From positions 1 to 64,000 of the forward strand of contig CAVSZO010000035.1 of the NCBI GenBank assembly GCA_963732335.1: DNA of 64,000 nt, given 5' to 3'. Position numbers and translations under genes: made by a program. The stretch comes from Desertimonas sp963732335 (GTDB taxonomy: Bacteria; Actinomycetota; Acidimicrobiia; Acidimicrobiales; Ilumatobacteraceae). Under the pieces are notes generated by a model. That model was not told where the DNA came from, did no database searches, and saw only the letters and a program-made list of their open reading frames with translations. Positions 20,037-29,814 of this stretch are shown piece after piece (within the stretch, counting starts at the first letter, position 1; the number at the start of each line of letters is the position of its first letter).

Positions 20037-20040
<4 letters not shown>

Positions 20041-20754
20041 TTGAGCTCGGCTATCCACGGCGTGGCCTGCACGGCAGGTCGTCGACGAGCTCGGACGTCG
20101 ACGTCGTCGGCGGCCGGTGGAGCGCCGGGGCGCCGTTGCCGAACGAGGACGACCTCGTCGCCGAGCTGGGCGTCAGCCGCACGGTCGTGCGCGAGTCGAT
20201 CAAGGTGTTGCAGGCCAAGGGGCTGGTCGAGGTGCGACCGAAGACCGGGACGCGCGTCCGGCCACGGCGGGCGTGGCACCTCCTCGACGCCGATGTCGTC
20301 GGCTGGCTGTACGCCGACCTCGAGCGCGGCGACGAGCTCGGCGACCTCCGCGAGCTGCACGAGGTGCGCTCGACGATCGAGGCGGCGGCGGCTCGCTTGG
20401 CGGCCGGACGGCGCACCGACGAGCAGCTGGCCGAGATCGAGGCCAACGAGCGGCGCGTCGAGGCGGCTTGGGCCGAGCCGCTCGCCCGTCGCGAGGCCGA
20501 CCTCGACTTCCACGGCGCCGTCGTCGAAGCGGCGCGACAACAGCCTGCTGTCTCACGTCAATGCGATGATCCGGGTCGCCCTGGAGGCCGCCGGTTCGCC
20601 GTCCAACGGCGACGGCCGAGGCGGCCCGCCGGGCAGCAGCGCTGCGGGCGGACGTCGCCAGGGCGATCCGCGCCGGCGATGCCCAGGCCTCGGAGGCGGC
20701 GATGCGTGCCCTCGTCGAGCTCGATTGGACCGGAACCTGCTGGAGGAGAACTGA
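20037..20754 (+). CDS. GntR-family transcriptional regulator, FadR/FCD type (frameshifted)
   Basis: Probable local regulator of the sugar operon. GTG 20037 (VIELGYPRRGLHG) overlaps the ATPase stop. The winged HTH is clear: LPNEDDLVAELGVSRTVVRE with SIKVLQAKGLVEVRPKTGTRV. The C-terminal FCD ligand domain begins LRELHEVRSTIEAAAARLAA and includes DLDFHGAVVEAA, the metal-binding Asp/His segment. It then shifts frame near 20530 and again near 20610, ending LDRNLLEEN at 20754. Frameshifts also affect the first 30 residues. FCD regulators respond to sugar acids or related carboxylates. The inverted repeat at 17007-17038 is a candidate target. Confidence 0.82.
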
Positions 20755-21737
20755 TGAGCGAGAAGGTTCGTTGGGGGGTGCTCGGCTGCGCGTCGATCGC
20801 CGTCAACAAGGTGATCCCGGCGATGCAGCGATCGCAGCGATGCGAGGTGGTCGCGATCGGCTCGCGCGACGCCGGTCGCGCCGCCGAGGCGGCGGCGCGG
20901 CTCGGCATCGCCCGCAGCCACGGCTCCTACGACGAGGTGCTCGCCGACGAAGCCGTCGAGGCGGTGTACATCCCGTTGCCCAACCATCTCCACGCCGAGT
21001 GGACCGAGCGCGCCGCGGCGGCCGGCAAGCACGTGCTGTGCGAGAAGCCGCTCGGTCTCGGCGTCGCCGAGGTCGAGGGGATGATCGAGGCGTGCCGCGC
21101 CGCCGGGGTGTTGTTGATGGAGGCGTTCATGTACCGCCTCCACCCGCTGTGGCAACGCACCCACGAACTCGTTGCCGAGGGTGTGATCGGTGAGTTGCAG
21201 GCGATCCAGGCGCGGTTCATGTACCGCAATCTCGACCCCACCAACATCCGCAACATCGCCGACTACGGCGGCGGGGCAGTGATGGACATCGGCTGCTACC
21301 CGATCAACGTGGCGCGGTGGTTCTTCGGTGGCGAGCCTGACAGCGTGTCGGCCGCCGTTCACCGCGACCCGACGTTCGGGACCGACGTGCTGACGTCGGC
21401 GGTGCTCGACTTCGGCGGACGGCATGCGACGTTCACGTGCTCGACCCAGCTCGAGCCCGATCAGCGCGTCCACCTGCTCGGCACGCAGGGACGCTTGGAG
21501 GTCGAGATCCCCTTCAACATCCCGCCCGACCGACCGACCCGCGTCGTGCTGGCGGCAGGCGGCGATCCGCCGGTGGCCCCCGACCTGACGGTGTACGAGC
21601 TGCCGCCATGCGACCAATACACGGTGCAGGGTGACGCCTTCTCCCGTGCCGTCCGCGACGGCCTGCCCGCCCCGACACCCCCCGAGGACGCCATCGGCAA
21701 CATGCGCGTCATCGAACAGATCCTGGCCGCCGGCTGA
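20754..21737 (+). CDS. Gfo/Idh/MocA-family sugar dehydrogenase
   Basis: Intact 327-residue NAD(P)-dependent oxidoreductase. The N-terminal Rossmann fold carries VRWGVLGCASIAVNKVIPAM, and the family motif CEKPLGLGVAEVEGMIEACR holds the catalytic Lys of the EKP box. The C-terminal half has FMYRLHPLWQRTHELVAEGV, IQARFMYRN, and GGGAVMDIGCYPINVARWFF with the catalytic Asp and His-equivalent region. Family members include xylose dehydrogenases and inositol dehydrogenases. The ATG overlaps the GntR stop by one base (TGATG), so the gene ends the sugar operon. A D-xylose or related oxidation is plausible given XylA next door, but this is inference. Confidence 0.9.
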   Translation: MSEKVRWGVLGCASIAVNKVIPAMQRSQRCEVVAIGSRDAGRAAEAAARLGIARSHGSYDEVLADEAVEAVYIPLPNHLHAEWTERAAAAGKHVLCEKPLGLGVAEVEGMIEACRAAGVLLMEAFMYRLHPLWQRTHELVAEGVIGELQAIQARFMYRNLDPTNIRNIADYGGGAVMDIGCYPINVARWFFGGEPDSVSAAVHRDPTFGTDVLTSAVLDFGGRHATFTCSTQLEPDQRVHLLGTQGRLEVEIPFNIPPDRPTRVVLAAGGDPPVAPDLTVYELPPCDQYTVQGDAFSRAVRDGLPAPTPPEDAIGNMRVIEQILAAG

Positions 21738-21751
21738 GGGTGCTCGGCGCG

Positions 21752-21787
21752 ATGAGAGATGCGCGCTGATGCGCGCGGATCTCTCAT
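21752..21787. terminator. Stem-loop between convergent sugar genes, probable bidirectional terminator
   Basis: Arms ATGAGAGATGCGCGC and GCGCGCGGATCTCTCAT pair almost completely around a TGAT loop. It lies 14 bases after the dehydrogenase stop and 100 bases before the xylA stop on the other strand. There is no U-tract, as is usual in actinobacterial terminators. Confidence 0.65.
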
Positions 21788-21887
21788 AGCTCGCTGGAAC
21801 CCGTCGTCAGACGGCGCCGCTCCCGCTTCAAGAGCAATGCGCGCCTGCAGCGCGCCGACTTGAACCCGTCGCGACGACGACAGCGCG

Positions 21888-23051
21888 CTACCGCAGCCCG
21901 AGGATCAGGTCGATGACGAGTTGGTCGAGGTGCTCGTTGCGGTAGCCCTGCTTCGCCAGGACCTCGGTATCGAACACCTCGGCGGCCAGGGCATCGGCGG
22001 CGTCGGGCGTGTAGGCGCCGATCGTCGCCTCGGCCAATGCCATGGCGCCACACTCGGCGAGGGCGTCCTGGATCTGGGGGTCGTCGGCGAAGCGTCGCGC
22101 CTTGGCGGCCAGGGCGAGGTACGTGCGCATGCACCCGCGGGCGAAGTCCCACGCACCCTCGGAGTCCTCGACGCGGTAGGGACGAGCGTCGAAGTGGCGG
22201 GGTCCGTCGTAGCCCGACTCCTCGAGCAGCTTGACGAGGAAGAAGGCGTCCTTGATCCTCTCCGAACCGAAGCGGAGGTCCTGGTCGTAGCGGCCGATCT
22301 GCTGAGCGTTGAGATCGATGTGGAACAACTTGCCGGCGTCGATCGCCTGGGCCACGCCGTGGTAGACGCTGAGTCCGGCCATCGTCTCGTGGGCGACCTC
22401 CGGGTTGAGGCCGACCATCTCGGGCTGGTCGAGGGTGGCGATGAACGCCAAGGCGTGGCCGACGGTGGGTAGGAACGCGTCGCCGCGAGGCTCGTTCGGC
22501 TTGGGCTCGAGGGCGAAGCGGGTCGAGTAGCCGCGATCGCGGACGTAGCCGCACAGGAAGTCGATCGCTTCCCGGTAGCGCGCCAGGGCGTCGAGCGGTG
22601 GCTTGGCGGCGACCGCTTCGGCGCCTTCGCGGCCTCCCCAGAAGACGTGCGTCTGGGCGCCGAGCTCGGCGCCGAGATCGATCGCCCGCATCGCCTTCTG
22701 GATGGCGTAACGCCTGACCTCTCGATCACTGGCGGTGAACGCCCCGTCCTTGAACGCCGGATGCCAGAACAGGTTCGTCGTCGCCATTGACACGACCATG
22801 CCGGTCGAGTCGAGGGCCTTGCGGAAGCGTTCGAGGATGGCGTCGCGCTCGCCGGCCGTCGATCCGGGCGGCACGAGATCGTCGTCGTGGATGCTGACGC
22901 CCCATCCGCCGAGATCGCCGAGGCGGTAGACGAATTCCCACGGCTCGATCGGCGGGCGCACGACGTCGCCAAAGGGATCGCGCCCTGGATGCCCGGCGGT
23001 CCAGAGTCCGAACGAGAACTTGTGCTCGGGTCGGGGGTGAAGCGTGTTCAT
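21888..23051 (-). CDS. xylA: Xylose isomerase
   Basis: Intact 387-residue class I (short, actinobacterial) xylose isomerase, converting D-xylose to D-xylulose and glucose to fructose. It closely follows the Streptomyces enzyme: FSFGLWTAGHPGRDPFGDV, WGVSIHDDDLVPPGS (catalytic His and Asp), ATTNLFWHPAFKDGAFTA, HVFWGGREGAE, FALEPKPNEPRGDAFLPTVG (metal-binding Glu and catalytic Lys), GLNPEVAHETMAG, LFHIDLNAQQIGRYDQDLRF (metal-binding Asp cluster) and GPRHFDARPYR. The ATG overlaps the stop of the upstream ROK regulator by four bases, so both are one transcript. No xylulokinase gene is present in the window. Confidence 0.96.
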   Translation of the reverse strand: MNTLHPRPEHKFSFGLWTAGHPGRDPFGDVVRPPIEPWEFVYRLGDLGGWGVSIHDDDLVPPGSTAGERDAILERFRKALDSTGMVVSMATTNLFWHPAFKDGAFTASDREVRRYAIQKAMRAIDLGAELGAQTHVFWGGREGAEAVAAKPPLDALARYREAIDFLCGYVRDRGYSTRFALEPKPNEPRGDAFLPTVGHALAFIATLDQPEMVGLNPEVAHETMAGLSVYHGVAQAIDAGKLFHIDLNAQQIGRYDQDLRFGSERIKDAFFLVKLLEESGYDGPRHFDARPYRVEDSEGAWDFARGCMRTYLALAAKARRFADDPQIQDALAECGAMALAEATIGAYTPDAADALAAEVFDTEVLAKQGYRNEHLDQLVIDLILGLR

Positions 23052-24339
23052 CTACCGCTCCTCGTGGGTTGGTGCTGATGGAACGAGGCGACCTCACTCG
23101 GGTGCCTGATGAGGTCGGAGAAGGCCAGCTCGGCGGCGCCGAGCAGGGGAGCATCGATCCCGAGGGCCGCGGTGGCGACCTTGACCATCGCTCCCGGAGC
23201 GTCGAGGACACGAGCCCGCATGCCGTCGGTGATGGTCTCCTCGACGATGGGGTAGAGCCGGCTGAACAATCCCCCGAGGACCACCAACTCGGGATTGAAC
23301 AGGTTCACCAGGTCGCCGATACCGAGCCCGAGCCAGTGTCCGATCCGCGCGCAGGCGTCGCGCATCGCCGGGTCGCCTTCGGCGGCGCCACTCAGCACAT
23401 TGTCGACACGGGCGCGTCCTGACGCTCCGTCGACGACTGGGCCGGCGGCGCGCAGCAGCGCCTCCTCCCCGGCCTCGGTCTCCCAACACCCGACGGCGCC
23501 GCACCGACAGCGCACGCCGCCCGGGTTGACGAGCATGTGACCGGCCTCGCCGGCGTACCCAGCCGCACCCAGCCGCCCCTCTCCACCGAGGATCACGCCG
23601 AGCCCGATGCCGACCTCGCCGGACACGAACAGCAAGTTGGCGACCCCGGCGTCAGCGCCACGGCGGTGTTCGCTGAGTGCGCCGAGGTCTGCTTCGTTGG
23701 CCACCGACACCGGGACGCCGAAGCCGAGCCGCGTCGACAACAGGTTGCCGAGCGGCACGTCACGCCAACCGAGATTGGGAGCGAAGTGCACGAATCCGTC
23801 AGACGTACGGGTGATGCCGACGACGGCGACTCCGACTCCCGTGAGGCGGTGCGGGTCGGGAAGCGCGCCGAGGAGCGGTTCGGCGAGGCTGGCGACGTCG
23901 TCGAGGGTCTCGGCGGGGGAGAACCGGCCGCGTGGACGGTCGACGCGAACTCGGTTGAACACGTGACCGCCGAGGCCGACGGTGGCGACGGCGATCGAGT
24001 CGACGGCCAGCTCGACGGCGACGACGACCGCGCCGGCCGGGTGCGCCGTGACACGACACGAGACGGCCGGCCGGGACCGGTGGCGATCGTCGTCCGTCGC
24101 TCGACGACGAGACCGAGGTCGACGAGCTCGGCGACGAGATCGGCGATCGTCGAGCGGTTGAGGCCTGTCAGGCTCGCCAGGTGCGAACGGCTCGCCGAGC
24201 CGGCGAGGTGGAGGTGATCGACGAGCACGCTGAGGTTGTGGCGGCGCAACTCCTCGGCGCTGGCCCCGCGTTGTCGCGCCGGACGTTGCGCGTGGGTCTG
24301 TGGTTGCGTAGACCATCTCGCCGCGATCCCCCTCGACAA
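23048..24339 (-). CDS. ROK-family transcriptional repressor, XylR-like (frameshifted)
   Basis: N-terminal winged helix (ASAEELRRHNLSVLVDHLHL, HLASLTGLNRSTIADLVAEL, VERRTTIATGPGRPS) followed, after a frameshift near 24055, by a ROK sugar-kinase-like domain. That domain has VVVAVELAVDSIAVATVGLG, NLGWRDVPLGNLLS, VANEADLGALSEHRRGA, GVILGGEGRLGAAGYAGEAG and the Cys zinc cluster region HMLVNPGGVRCRCGAVGCWE. This matches xylose-responsive ROK repressors. It is directly upstream of xylA with a four-base overlap, so autoregulation with xylA is likely. Start uncertain: TTG 24339 is chosen because an in-frame TTG at 24381 sits only one base after the -10 box. Confidence 0.85.
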
Positions 24340-24382
24340 CGCCCCCCGGTGCCCACCAACGGAGTTTGTTGTCTTTGGCAAC

Positions 24383-24410
24383 TATATACAGCGGTGGGGT
24401 CGGCCTTCAA
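24383..24410 (-). promoter_or_regulatory. Promoter of the ROK-xylA operon with adjacent small palindrome
   Basis: Minus strand: -35 TTGAAG (24410-24405), 16-base spacer, -10 TATATA (24388-24383). Immediately downstream, 24382-24368 reads GTTGCCAAAGACAAC, with GTTG/CAAC ends around the transcription start, a position where a repressor would block initiation. It is among the most A+T-rich spots in the region. Confidence 0.6.
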
Positions 24411-24426
24411 GGGCCGCGGCGACGCG

Positions 24427-25399
24427 CTAGTCAGGCGACGCGCGGGCGTGGAGCGGTCGGCGGATCGTCGCTCGGCCACGTCGCCGGCGACCGCCACGGA
24501 GATGTCGATGACGCGTTGCGGCGAGTGGCGACAGCGTGCGACCGGCCTGCCACATCACGCACACCTCACGCGGTCGGATCGCCGGGCGCAGCTCGTGGGT
24601 GCACAGCACGTCGTCGTCCGGGCCGATGTCGATCGCCAGCATCGGCATCACCGCCGCCCCCATGCCGGCGCGGACCATCGACATCACGGCGCCGTTGTCG
24701 GCGGTTCTGAACACGATCAACGGTTCGACTCCGAGCGCTGCGAAGGTGTCCTCGACCCTGCCCATGTCGCACAGCATTCGCGGGAACGACACCATCTGCA
24801 CGCCGTCGAGCTGCTCGCAGCCGAACCGGACCGTCGGGGAAGTCGCCGCGGCGACACACGAGCACGTACGGGTCGTCGAGCAGCTTGACCGATTCGATCG
24901 GGCCGTCGAGCGGTCCCACCCAGTACGCCAGGTCGAGCTCGCCGGCGAGCAGTCGCTCGACCGCGGTCTCCTCCTCGAAGACGCGGATGTCGACGGCCGG
25001 GTGCTCATCGCGCAGCTGCATGACGATCTGCGGCAGCAACACGTTGGACACGCTCTGGAACGTGCCGATGTCGATCCGGCCCTCGCCGGCCTTGAACCGC
25101 TCGATGGCATCGGCGGTCGCCTGAGCCCTGTCGAGCAGTTCGCGGGCATGGGCCAGCACGAGCTTGCCGAGCGGCGTGATGCGCACCGGCTTGGGGCCGC
25201 CGGGCCGATCGAAGACGGCGCCGCCGATCGCCCGCTCCAGGGCGGCGATCTGCTGGCTGACGGCGCTCTGGGTGTAGCCGAGTCGCTCCGCAGCCTTCCC
25301 GAACGTGCCCTCGGCGGCGACGGCGTCGAGGGCCAGCAGGTGACGGATCTCGAGGCTGGAGAAGGCATTGAGCAGGCGTGGCTCGGGCTCGATGGCCAT
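24427..25399 (-). CDS. LysR-family transcriptional regulator (frameshifted)
   Basis: ATG 25399. The N-terminal HTH is clear: SSLEIRHLLALDAVAAEGTF, GKAAERLGYTQSAVSQQIAA, LERAIGGAVFDRPGG. The effector domain follows with GRIDIGTFQSVSNVLLPQIV, VFEEETAVERLLAGELDLAY and VCRRGDFP. A frameshift near 24830 leads to MVSFPRMLCDMGRVEDTFAA and MSMVRAGMGAAVMPMLAIDI, the usual C-terminal lobe. A second shift near 24500 makes the exact end uncertain. It is divergent from the 84-residue protein at 25496. LysR regulators commonly act on divergent neighbours, so that gene or the sugar genes are possible targets; the effector is unknown. Confidence 0.85.
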
Positions 25400-25495
25400 G
25401 CCGCGAGGATAGCAAGGACGATTAGTGACGATGATCGACTCGATCGAAGAACTATCGCTTTTCGTGATCGTTCCTGCATCCCTACCCTGGAACCC

Positions 25496-25750
25496 ATGAG
25501 CGCCGTTCCCTTCGATCTGGAGCAGCTCGCCTTCGACCTCGATCGCAGCGGCTTCCCCGGCCGTGAGCCGGTCATCCGGCAGGTGGTCCACCTCGCCAGG
25601 ATGCACAACGTCGGCGGTGCCGCCGTCGGTGTGCTCGCCGACCAGACGGCGCCCGAAGTCGCCCGCATGCGTGCCTTCGGCATCGTCGCCACGGCGCTGC
25701 TGCCCATCACGGGCGATCGACTCGTGCGACCGCTCGCCGCCGTCGCCTGA
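25496..25750 (+). CDS. Conserved-looking 84-residue protein of unknown function
   Basis: ATG 25496, 96 bases from the divergent LysR start. The sequence is compact and non-repetitive: PFDLEQLAFDLDRSGFPGRE, PVIRQVVHLARMHNVGGAAV and GVLADQTAPEVARMRAFGIV. It looks like a folded alpha/beta protein with no signal peptide or membrane segment. I do not recognise a family. Divergent pairing with a LysR gene suggests it is that regulator's target. Codon use is normal for the region, and there is no frameshift. Confidence 0.6.
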   Translation: MSAVPFDLEQLAFDLDRSGFPGREPVIRQVVHLARMHNVGGAAVGVLADQTAPEVARMRAFGIVATALLPITGDRLVRPLAAVA

Positions 25751-25766
25751 GTCCACCCGAAGCCGA

Positions 25767-25811
25767 TCTGCGGAGCGAGCTGCACCGTTTCGGTGCACGT
25801 CGCTCCGCAGA
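25767..25811. repeat. Intergenic palindrome, family 2, copy A (probable bidirectional terminator)
   Basis: TCTGCGGAGCGA pairs with TCGCTCCGCAGA, and the inner TGCACCG pairs with CGGTGCA. It lies between two convergent genes. The core (CGGAGC, AG, TGCACCG, GGTGCA, GCTCCGC) is shared with the palindrome at 37896-37930, which suggests a repeated element rather than a one-off terminator. Confidence 0.7.
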
Positions 25812-25853
25812 ATTGTCCGCTTGGCGCAGCAGAGGTGGACGGCGTCGACAGCG

Positions 25854-26898
25854 TCATCGGCTCCCCGCCGCCATCCGTCCGTCGGCGATGTGGGTCGCCG
25901 CCTCCGTCGGCGTCACGCCCTTGCTCGCCGCCAGCTCGAGGATCTCGATCGTGGTGTCGTAGATCTGCGCCGTCTTCGCCTTCGCTCGGTCGAAGTCGAA
26001 GCCGTCGAGCTCGTCGGCCACCTGGATCACTCCTCCCGAGTTGACGACGAAGTCGGGGCAGTAGAGGATGCCGCGCTCGAGCAAGCGGTTGTCGAGACCG
26101 TCGTGGGCAAGTTGGTTGTTCGCTGCGCCGCAGATCACTGCGGCGCGGATGGCGTCGACGTTGGCATCGGTGACCGCGCCGCCGAGGGCGCACGGGGCGA
26201 GGACGTCGACGTCGGCGACCATGACCTCGTCGTCGTCGTCGAGCAGCTCGACCTCCGGGTGGTGACGGCGTGCCCACTCCAACGCCTCAGGGTTGACGTC
26301 GGTGGCGACGATCGACGCCCCGTCGGCGGCGGCGAGGTCGATGAGGTGACGGCCGACCTTGCCGATACCGATCACGCCGACGCGGCGACCGGCGAGCCCT
26401 CCGTCGGACCAGCGGAACGTCGCCGCCGCCAGCATCGCCTCGGTACACGCCGAAGGCGGTGAGCACGCTGGAATCGCCGGCGCCTCCGGCGGCTTCGCTG
26501 CGACCGGTCACGTAGTCGCACGTCTCGGCGACGATGTCCATGTCGGCGACGTACGTGCCGACGTCGCAGGCGGTGATGTAGCGACCGCCGAGCGATTGGA
26601 CGAAGCGCCCGTAGGCGCGCAGCAGCTCGGGCGTCTTGTCGGTGGCCGGGTCGCCGATGATGACCGCCTTGCCACCGCCATGGTTCAGCCCGGCGATCGC
26701 GTTCTTGTACGCCATCGCCCGGGACAGGTTGAGCACGTCGGCGAGGGCGGCGTCCTCGGTGGGGAACGGGTAGAACCGGGTGCCGCCCAGCGACGGTCCG
26801 AGCGCGGTCGAGTAGATGGCGATGATCGCCCGCAGCCCGCTGCGGCGGTCCTGGCAGAACACGACCTGCTCGTGCCCGCCTCCGCCATCGAAGATCAT
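25854..26898 (-). CDS. Leucine/valine (branched-chain amino acid) dehydrogenase (one frameshift)
   Basis: Glu/Leu/Phe/Val dehydrogenase family enzyme: NAD-dependent oxidative deamination of a branched-chain or aromatic amino acid to its 2-oxo acid. ATG 26898 (MIFDGGGGHEQVVFCQDRRS). The catalytic domain has STALGPSLGGTRFYPFPTED and NLSRAMAYKNAIAGLNHGGG followed by KAVIIGDP, with the two catalytic lysines, then GGRYITACDVGTYVADMDIV. After a frameshift near 26440 the NAD-binding domain follows: RRVGVIGIGKVGRHLIDLAA, APCALGGAVTDANVDAIRAA, VICGAANNQLAH and YCPDFVVNSGGVIQVADE. Length about 347 is normal. With the leucine-degradation cluster at 12544-16974 it fits branched-chain amino acid catabolism. 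Confidence 0.9.
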
Positions 26899-27099
26899 CG
26901 CCGACGATCCTAGAACCAGTGCCACGAACCAAATTGGGGTGCCGACGGCAGTGCGCTGACAGTCCACCGGCCAGGTCGCCGGTCACTCGCGGTCACCTGC
27001 GGAAGGTTTGTTGCAGTTCCGTTCCAAAGTGGAACGAACCAGACCGACGGGACCGACCCGGCGGGCAACCTGGGTAAGGTCGGATCCGGTCGCGGGGAG

Positions 27100-27954
27100 G
27101 TGACAAGTTTGGGTCGAGAGGCAGACCGGCGCGTGGCCGCGGCGGCAGTCGCCGTCGTCGCGTCGATCGTCGGGATCGGCGGAGCCACCCCGACGGTGGC
27201 CGCTGTCGAGACCTCCGTGCCATCGAGCGCGGCACCGGCCGGCGTCGCCGGCGGTCAAGCTCCCTGCTCCTGCCGCCGTCGGTCAGCAGGCCACGGTCGC
27301 GACTCGGATCGCCCACACGACCGCTGCCGGAACGTTCGAGGTCGAGGTGTCGATGACGACCGCGGTGACGGCGGTCAACGCCGCCGACGGTTCTTACACC
27401 ACGCGCTCGACGATCAGTACGGTCGACGTCCCCGTCGGCGCCGAGCTCGCCGGCCCCGGCGTGAACGCCCTCGTCACCCGGTCCTTCGAGCAGTCGTTCA
27501 CGGCGACCGGCGCGGCGATACCGCAGGCCTCCACGCTGATCGACGCCGCCTCGATGACGGCCGAGCAGCAACAGAGCGGCCGGGCCCTCGTCGATGCCGT
27601 GTCGATGATCAGCGTCGGCTTTCCGGCCGAGCCCGTCGCGGTCGGCGCAGCGTGGACGTCGCCGGGCACGGTCGGCAGCCACGGCTCCGTCATTCCGGTC
27701 ACCTACCAGTGCCGGCTGACCGCGCTCGACGCGTCGACGTACACGATGGAGGTCTCCTACACCCAGTCGTTCAGCCTGCCGAGCGACGCCGGGGCGATCG
27801 AGGCGACGGTCGCCGGAACGGGGACGCATCGTCGGATCGGTGTCGAACCCGTTGGCCGTCTCCGCCACGCTGCATCAGACGATCGACGGGATCCAGGGTG
27901 TCGAACCGCTGCACCAGCGACACGTCGATCGCCTTCAACGGAACCGGCGGGTAG
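27100..27954 (+). CDS. Predicted secreted protein of unknown function (frameshifted)
   Basis: GTG 27100 with GGGGAGG just upstream. The N-terminus reads as an export signal (VAAAAVAVVASIVGIGGATP). After a frameshift near 27250, the body is a beta-rich secreted domain: RIAHTTAAGTFEVEVSMTTA, VNAADGSYTTRSTISTVDVP, VDAVSMISVGFPAEPVAVGA and YQCRLTALDASTYTMEVSYT. Two more shifts near 27830 and 27890 restore NPLAVSATLHQTIDG and the C-terminal TSDTSIAFNGTGG before the TAG. It resembles actinobacterial DUF6263-like extracytoplasmic proteins in outline, but I cannot assign the family firmly. It is five bases upstream of the enoyl-CoA hydratase-like gene, probably the same transcript. Confidence 0.6.
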   Translation: MTSLGREADRRVAAAAVAVVASIVGIGGATPTVAAVETSVPSSAAPAGVAGGQAPCSCRRRSAGHGRDSDRPHDRCRNVRGRGVDDDRGDGGQRRRRFLHHALDDQYGRRPRRRRARRPRRERPRHPVLRAVVHGDRRGDTAGLHADRRRLDDGRAATERPGPRRCRVDDQRRLSGRARRGRRSVDVAGHGRQPRLRHSGHLPVPADRARRVDVHDGGLLHPVVQPAERRRGDRGDGRRNGDASSDRCRTRWPSPPRCIRRSTGSRVSNRCTSDTSIAFNGTGG

Positions 27955-27958
27955 CGTC

Positions 27959-28733
27959 GTGACCACGGACTCGTCAGCAGTGCTCGTCGAACGTGACGGC
28001 GACATCGTCACGATCACGCTCGATCGCCCGGAGAAGCGCAACGCCCTCGCCGTCGACGTGATGGAGGCGGTGACCGCCGCCTTCGCGACGCACGGGTGAC
28101 ACCGACGCCCTCGGCATCGTCATCGCCGCGCGCGGCCCGGTGTTCTCGGCCGGTCACAACTTCGGCGACATGGCCGGCGCCGCGTTCGAGGAGGCGCAGC
28201 GGGTGTTCGACCTCTGCACCGAGATGATGACGACGATCCAATCGCTGCCCCAGCCGGTGTGCGCACGAGTCCACGCCCTGGCGACCGCCGCCGGCTGCCA
28301 GCTCGTCGCCAGCTGCGATCTCGCCGTCGCCGCCGAGTCGGCCAGCTTCGCCATCCCCGGCGGCAAGGGCGGGCTGTTCTGCCACACGCCGCTCGTCGCC
28401 GTCGCCCGCAACATCGGGCGCAAGCGAGCACTGGAGATGGCGTTCACCGGCGATCCGATCGACGCCACCACCGCTGCCGACTGGGGGTTGGTCAACCGCG
28501 TCGTGCCCGACGCCGAGCTCGACGCCGCGGTCGCCGACCTGATGCGCCGGGCGACGCGTGGGTCGGCGCGCTCGAAGGCGCTGGGCAAGCGCGCGTTCTA
28601 CCGCCAGATCGATCTCAGCCAGCCGGCCGCCTACGAGTACGCCGGCCAGATGATGGCGGCTGCGGCGACGACGGCCGACGCCCAGGAAGGCATCGCCGCC
28701 TTCCTCGAAAAGCGCCCACCGAAGTTCGACTAG
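27959..28733 (+). CDS. Enoyl-CoA hydratase/isomerase family protein, ECHDC3-like (one frameshift)
   Basis: Crotonase-fold protein. GTG 27959: VLVERDGDIVTITLDRPEKR with NALAVDVMEAVTAAF, a frameshift near 28097, then ALGIVIAARGPVFSAGHNFG, VHALATAAGCQLVASCDLAV, GGLFCHTPLVAVARNIGRKR, ALEMAFTGDPIDATTAADWG and the C-terminal YAGQMMAAAATTADAQEGIA. The CoA oxyanion-hole glycines are present, but the usual catalytic Glu region reads TAAGCQLVAS, as in mammalian ECHDC3-type proteins. Standard hydratase activity is therefore uncertain. It may serve fatty-acid or branched-chain acyl-CoA metabolism. Confidence 0.88.
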
Positions 28734-28779
28734 ACGTGCCAGACGTCGGAGCGCGTTGCGGCGCGCGGTGCGGCGGGCA

Positions 28780-29509
28780 CTAGGCGGCGAGGCGGCGGAT
28801 TCTCTCGATCGAGCGGCGGCGGCGGTTGCGCAGCGTGCGCGTGCGTGACGCTCCGCTCCGCCGCCTGGCCGGTCGACGGGTGGCCGGCGAGGTAGTCGCA
28901 GCACGACGGCCAGGTCGCCGTCGGCGAGACCGCCACTGGCGCGCCTCGCGCGAGCACGATCGTCAGCTCCTCGAACGACGAACCGGGCTGCGGCAGCCGC
29001 GGTAGATCGAGCCGTGCGGGCGGCACGACGTCCTCGCGGGATCGCTCCTGCTTGCGCCGCGGCGTCGTGAAGGCCCGGTGGCGGGCATCGTTGAGCAGCT
29101 TGGCGGCGACGTCGGTGGGGCGGAGGTCGGCGCGGTACGACACGATCGCCAACCACGCCTCGGCGGCGAGCTGGTCGAAGGCGTCGACGGCTCGATCGCG
29201 CTGTTGTTCGCGCCTGACGATGGCAAGCAGGCCGGGCAGCAGCCGCTGCAGGACGATGCGGGCGGCGAGCGGCTCGGTGGCGGCGAGGACGACGAGGCGA
29301 CGCAGCACGTCGTCGGTCGCTGCGGATGCGAGCGACCTTGAAGCCGGCGAGCCGGAGCAGCTCGTCGAGCGAGCGGAACGGCGTCGTGGTGACGCCCCAC
29401 GACCGGACGCGGTCGAGGACGGCGGGGCGGCGGCCGAGCTGGTCCCACTCGCGATCGAGGCGGGCGGAGAGGTGGCGGTGGGCAGAGTGGTGGCAGTGGT
29501 CGCGCTCAT
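28780..29509 (-). CDS. Conserved actinobacterial protein with sigma-factor-like C-terminal helix (frameshifted)
   Basis: ATG 29509. The protein reads RLDREWDQLGRRPAVLDRVR and SWGVTTTPFRSLDELLRLAG (in two frames), then DDVLRRLVVLAATEPLAARI, VLQRLLPGLLAIVRREQQRD, DQLAAEAWLAIVSYRADLRP and VAAKLLNDARHRAFTTPRRK. The C-terminus, restored in another frame, ends with RTLRNRRRRSIERIRRLAA before the stop at 28780. The middle looks like sigma-70 region 2 and the end like a region-4 recognition helix. This type is often annotated as hypothetical in Acidimicrobiia and mycobacteria. DNA binding is plausible; promoter recognition is inference. At least three frameshifts. Confidence 0.6.
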
Positions 29510-29814
29510 GGCGTGACGGTGACGGAGCGACGTTCACCGGAGGGCTCACCGCCCGGCTCACCGAGGCGTCGTCCGCCCCGGCGCCCGCCGTGAGGGCGAC
29601 GCCGTGGAGGCTCACAGGTCCTGGTCAGCGCGGAATCTGGCTCTCCTGACCTTTCCGTGGGTCTGGTCGTGCGCGGTCGGGCGTGTTGGCTCTCGAAGCA
29701 GGAGGTCGCTGGCTGCGACTCGCCGCCGGGACTCTGATGTCGCCCGGCGGCCAGCATTGACCGGTTTGCGCGGGAAGACTGCGAAGTGCCGACAGAAACG
29801 GACCGTTAGTGACC
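29510..29814. other. Gene-free stretch beside the insertion sequence
   Basis: No convincing gene or motif. It ends with GAAACGGACCGT and GTGACC directly before the left end of the IS element, and a near-identical block follows the right end at 31096-31112. Confidence 0.4.
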
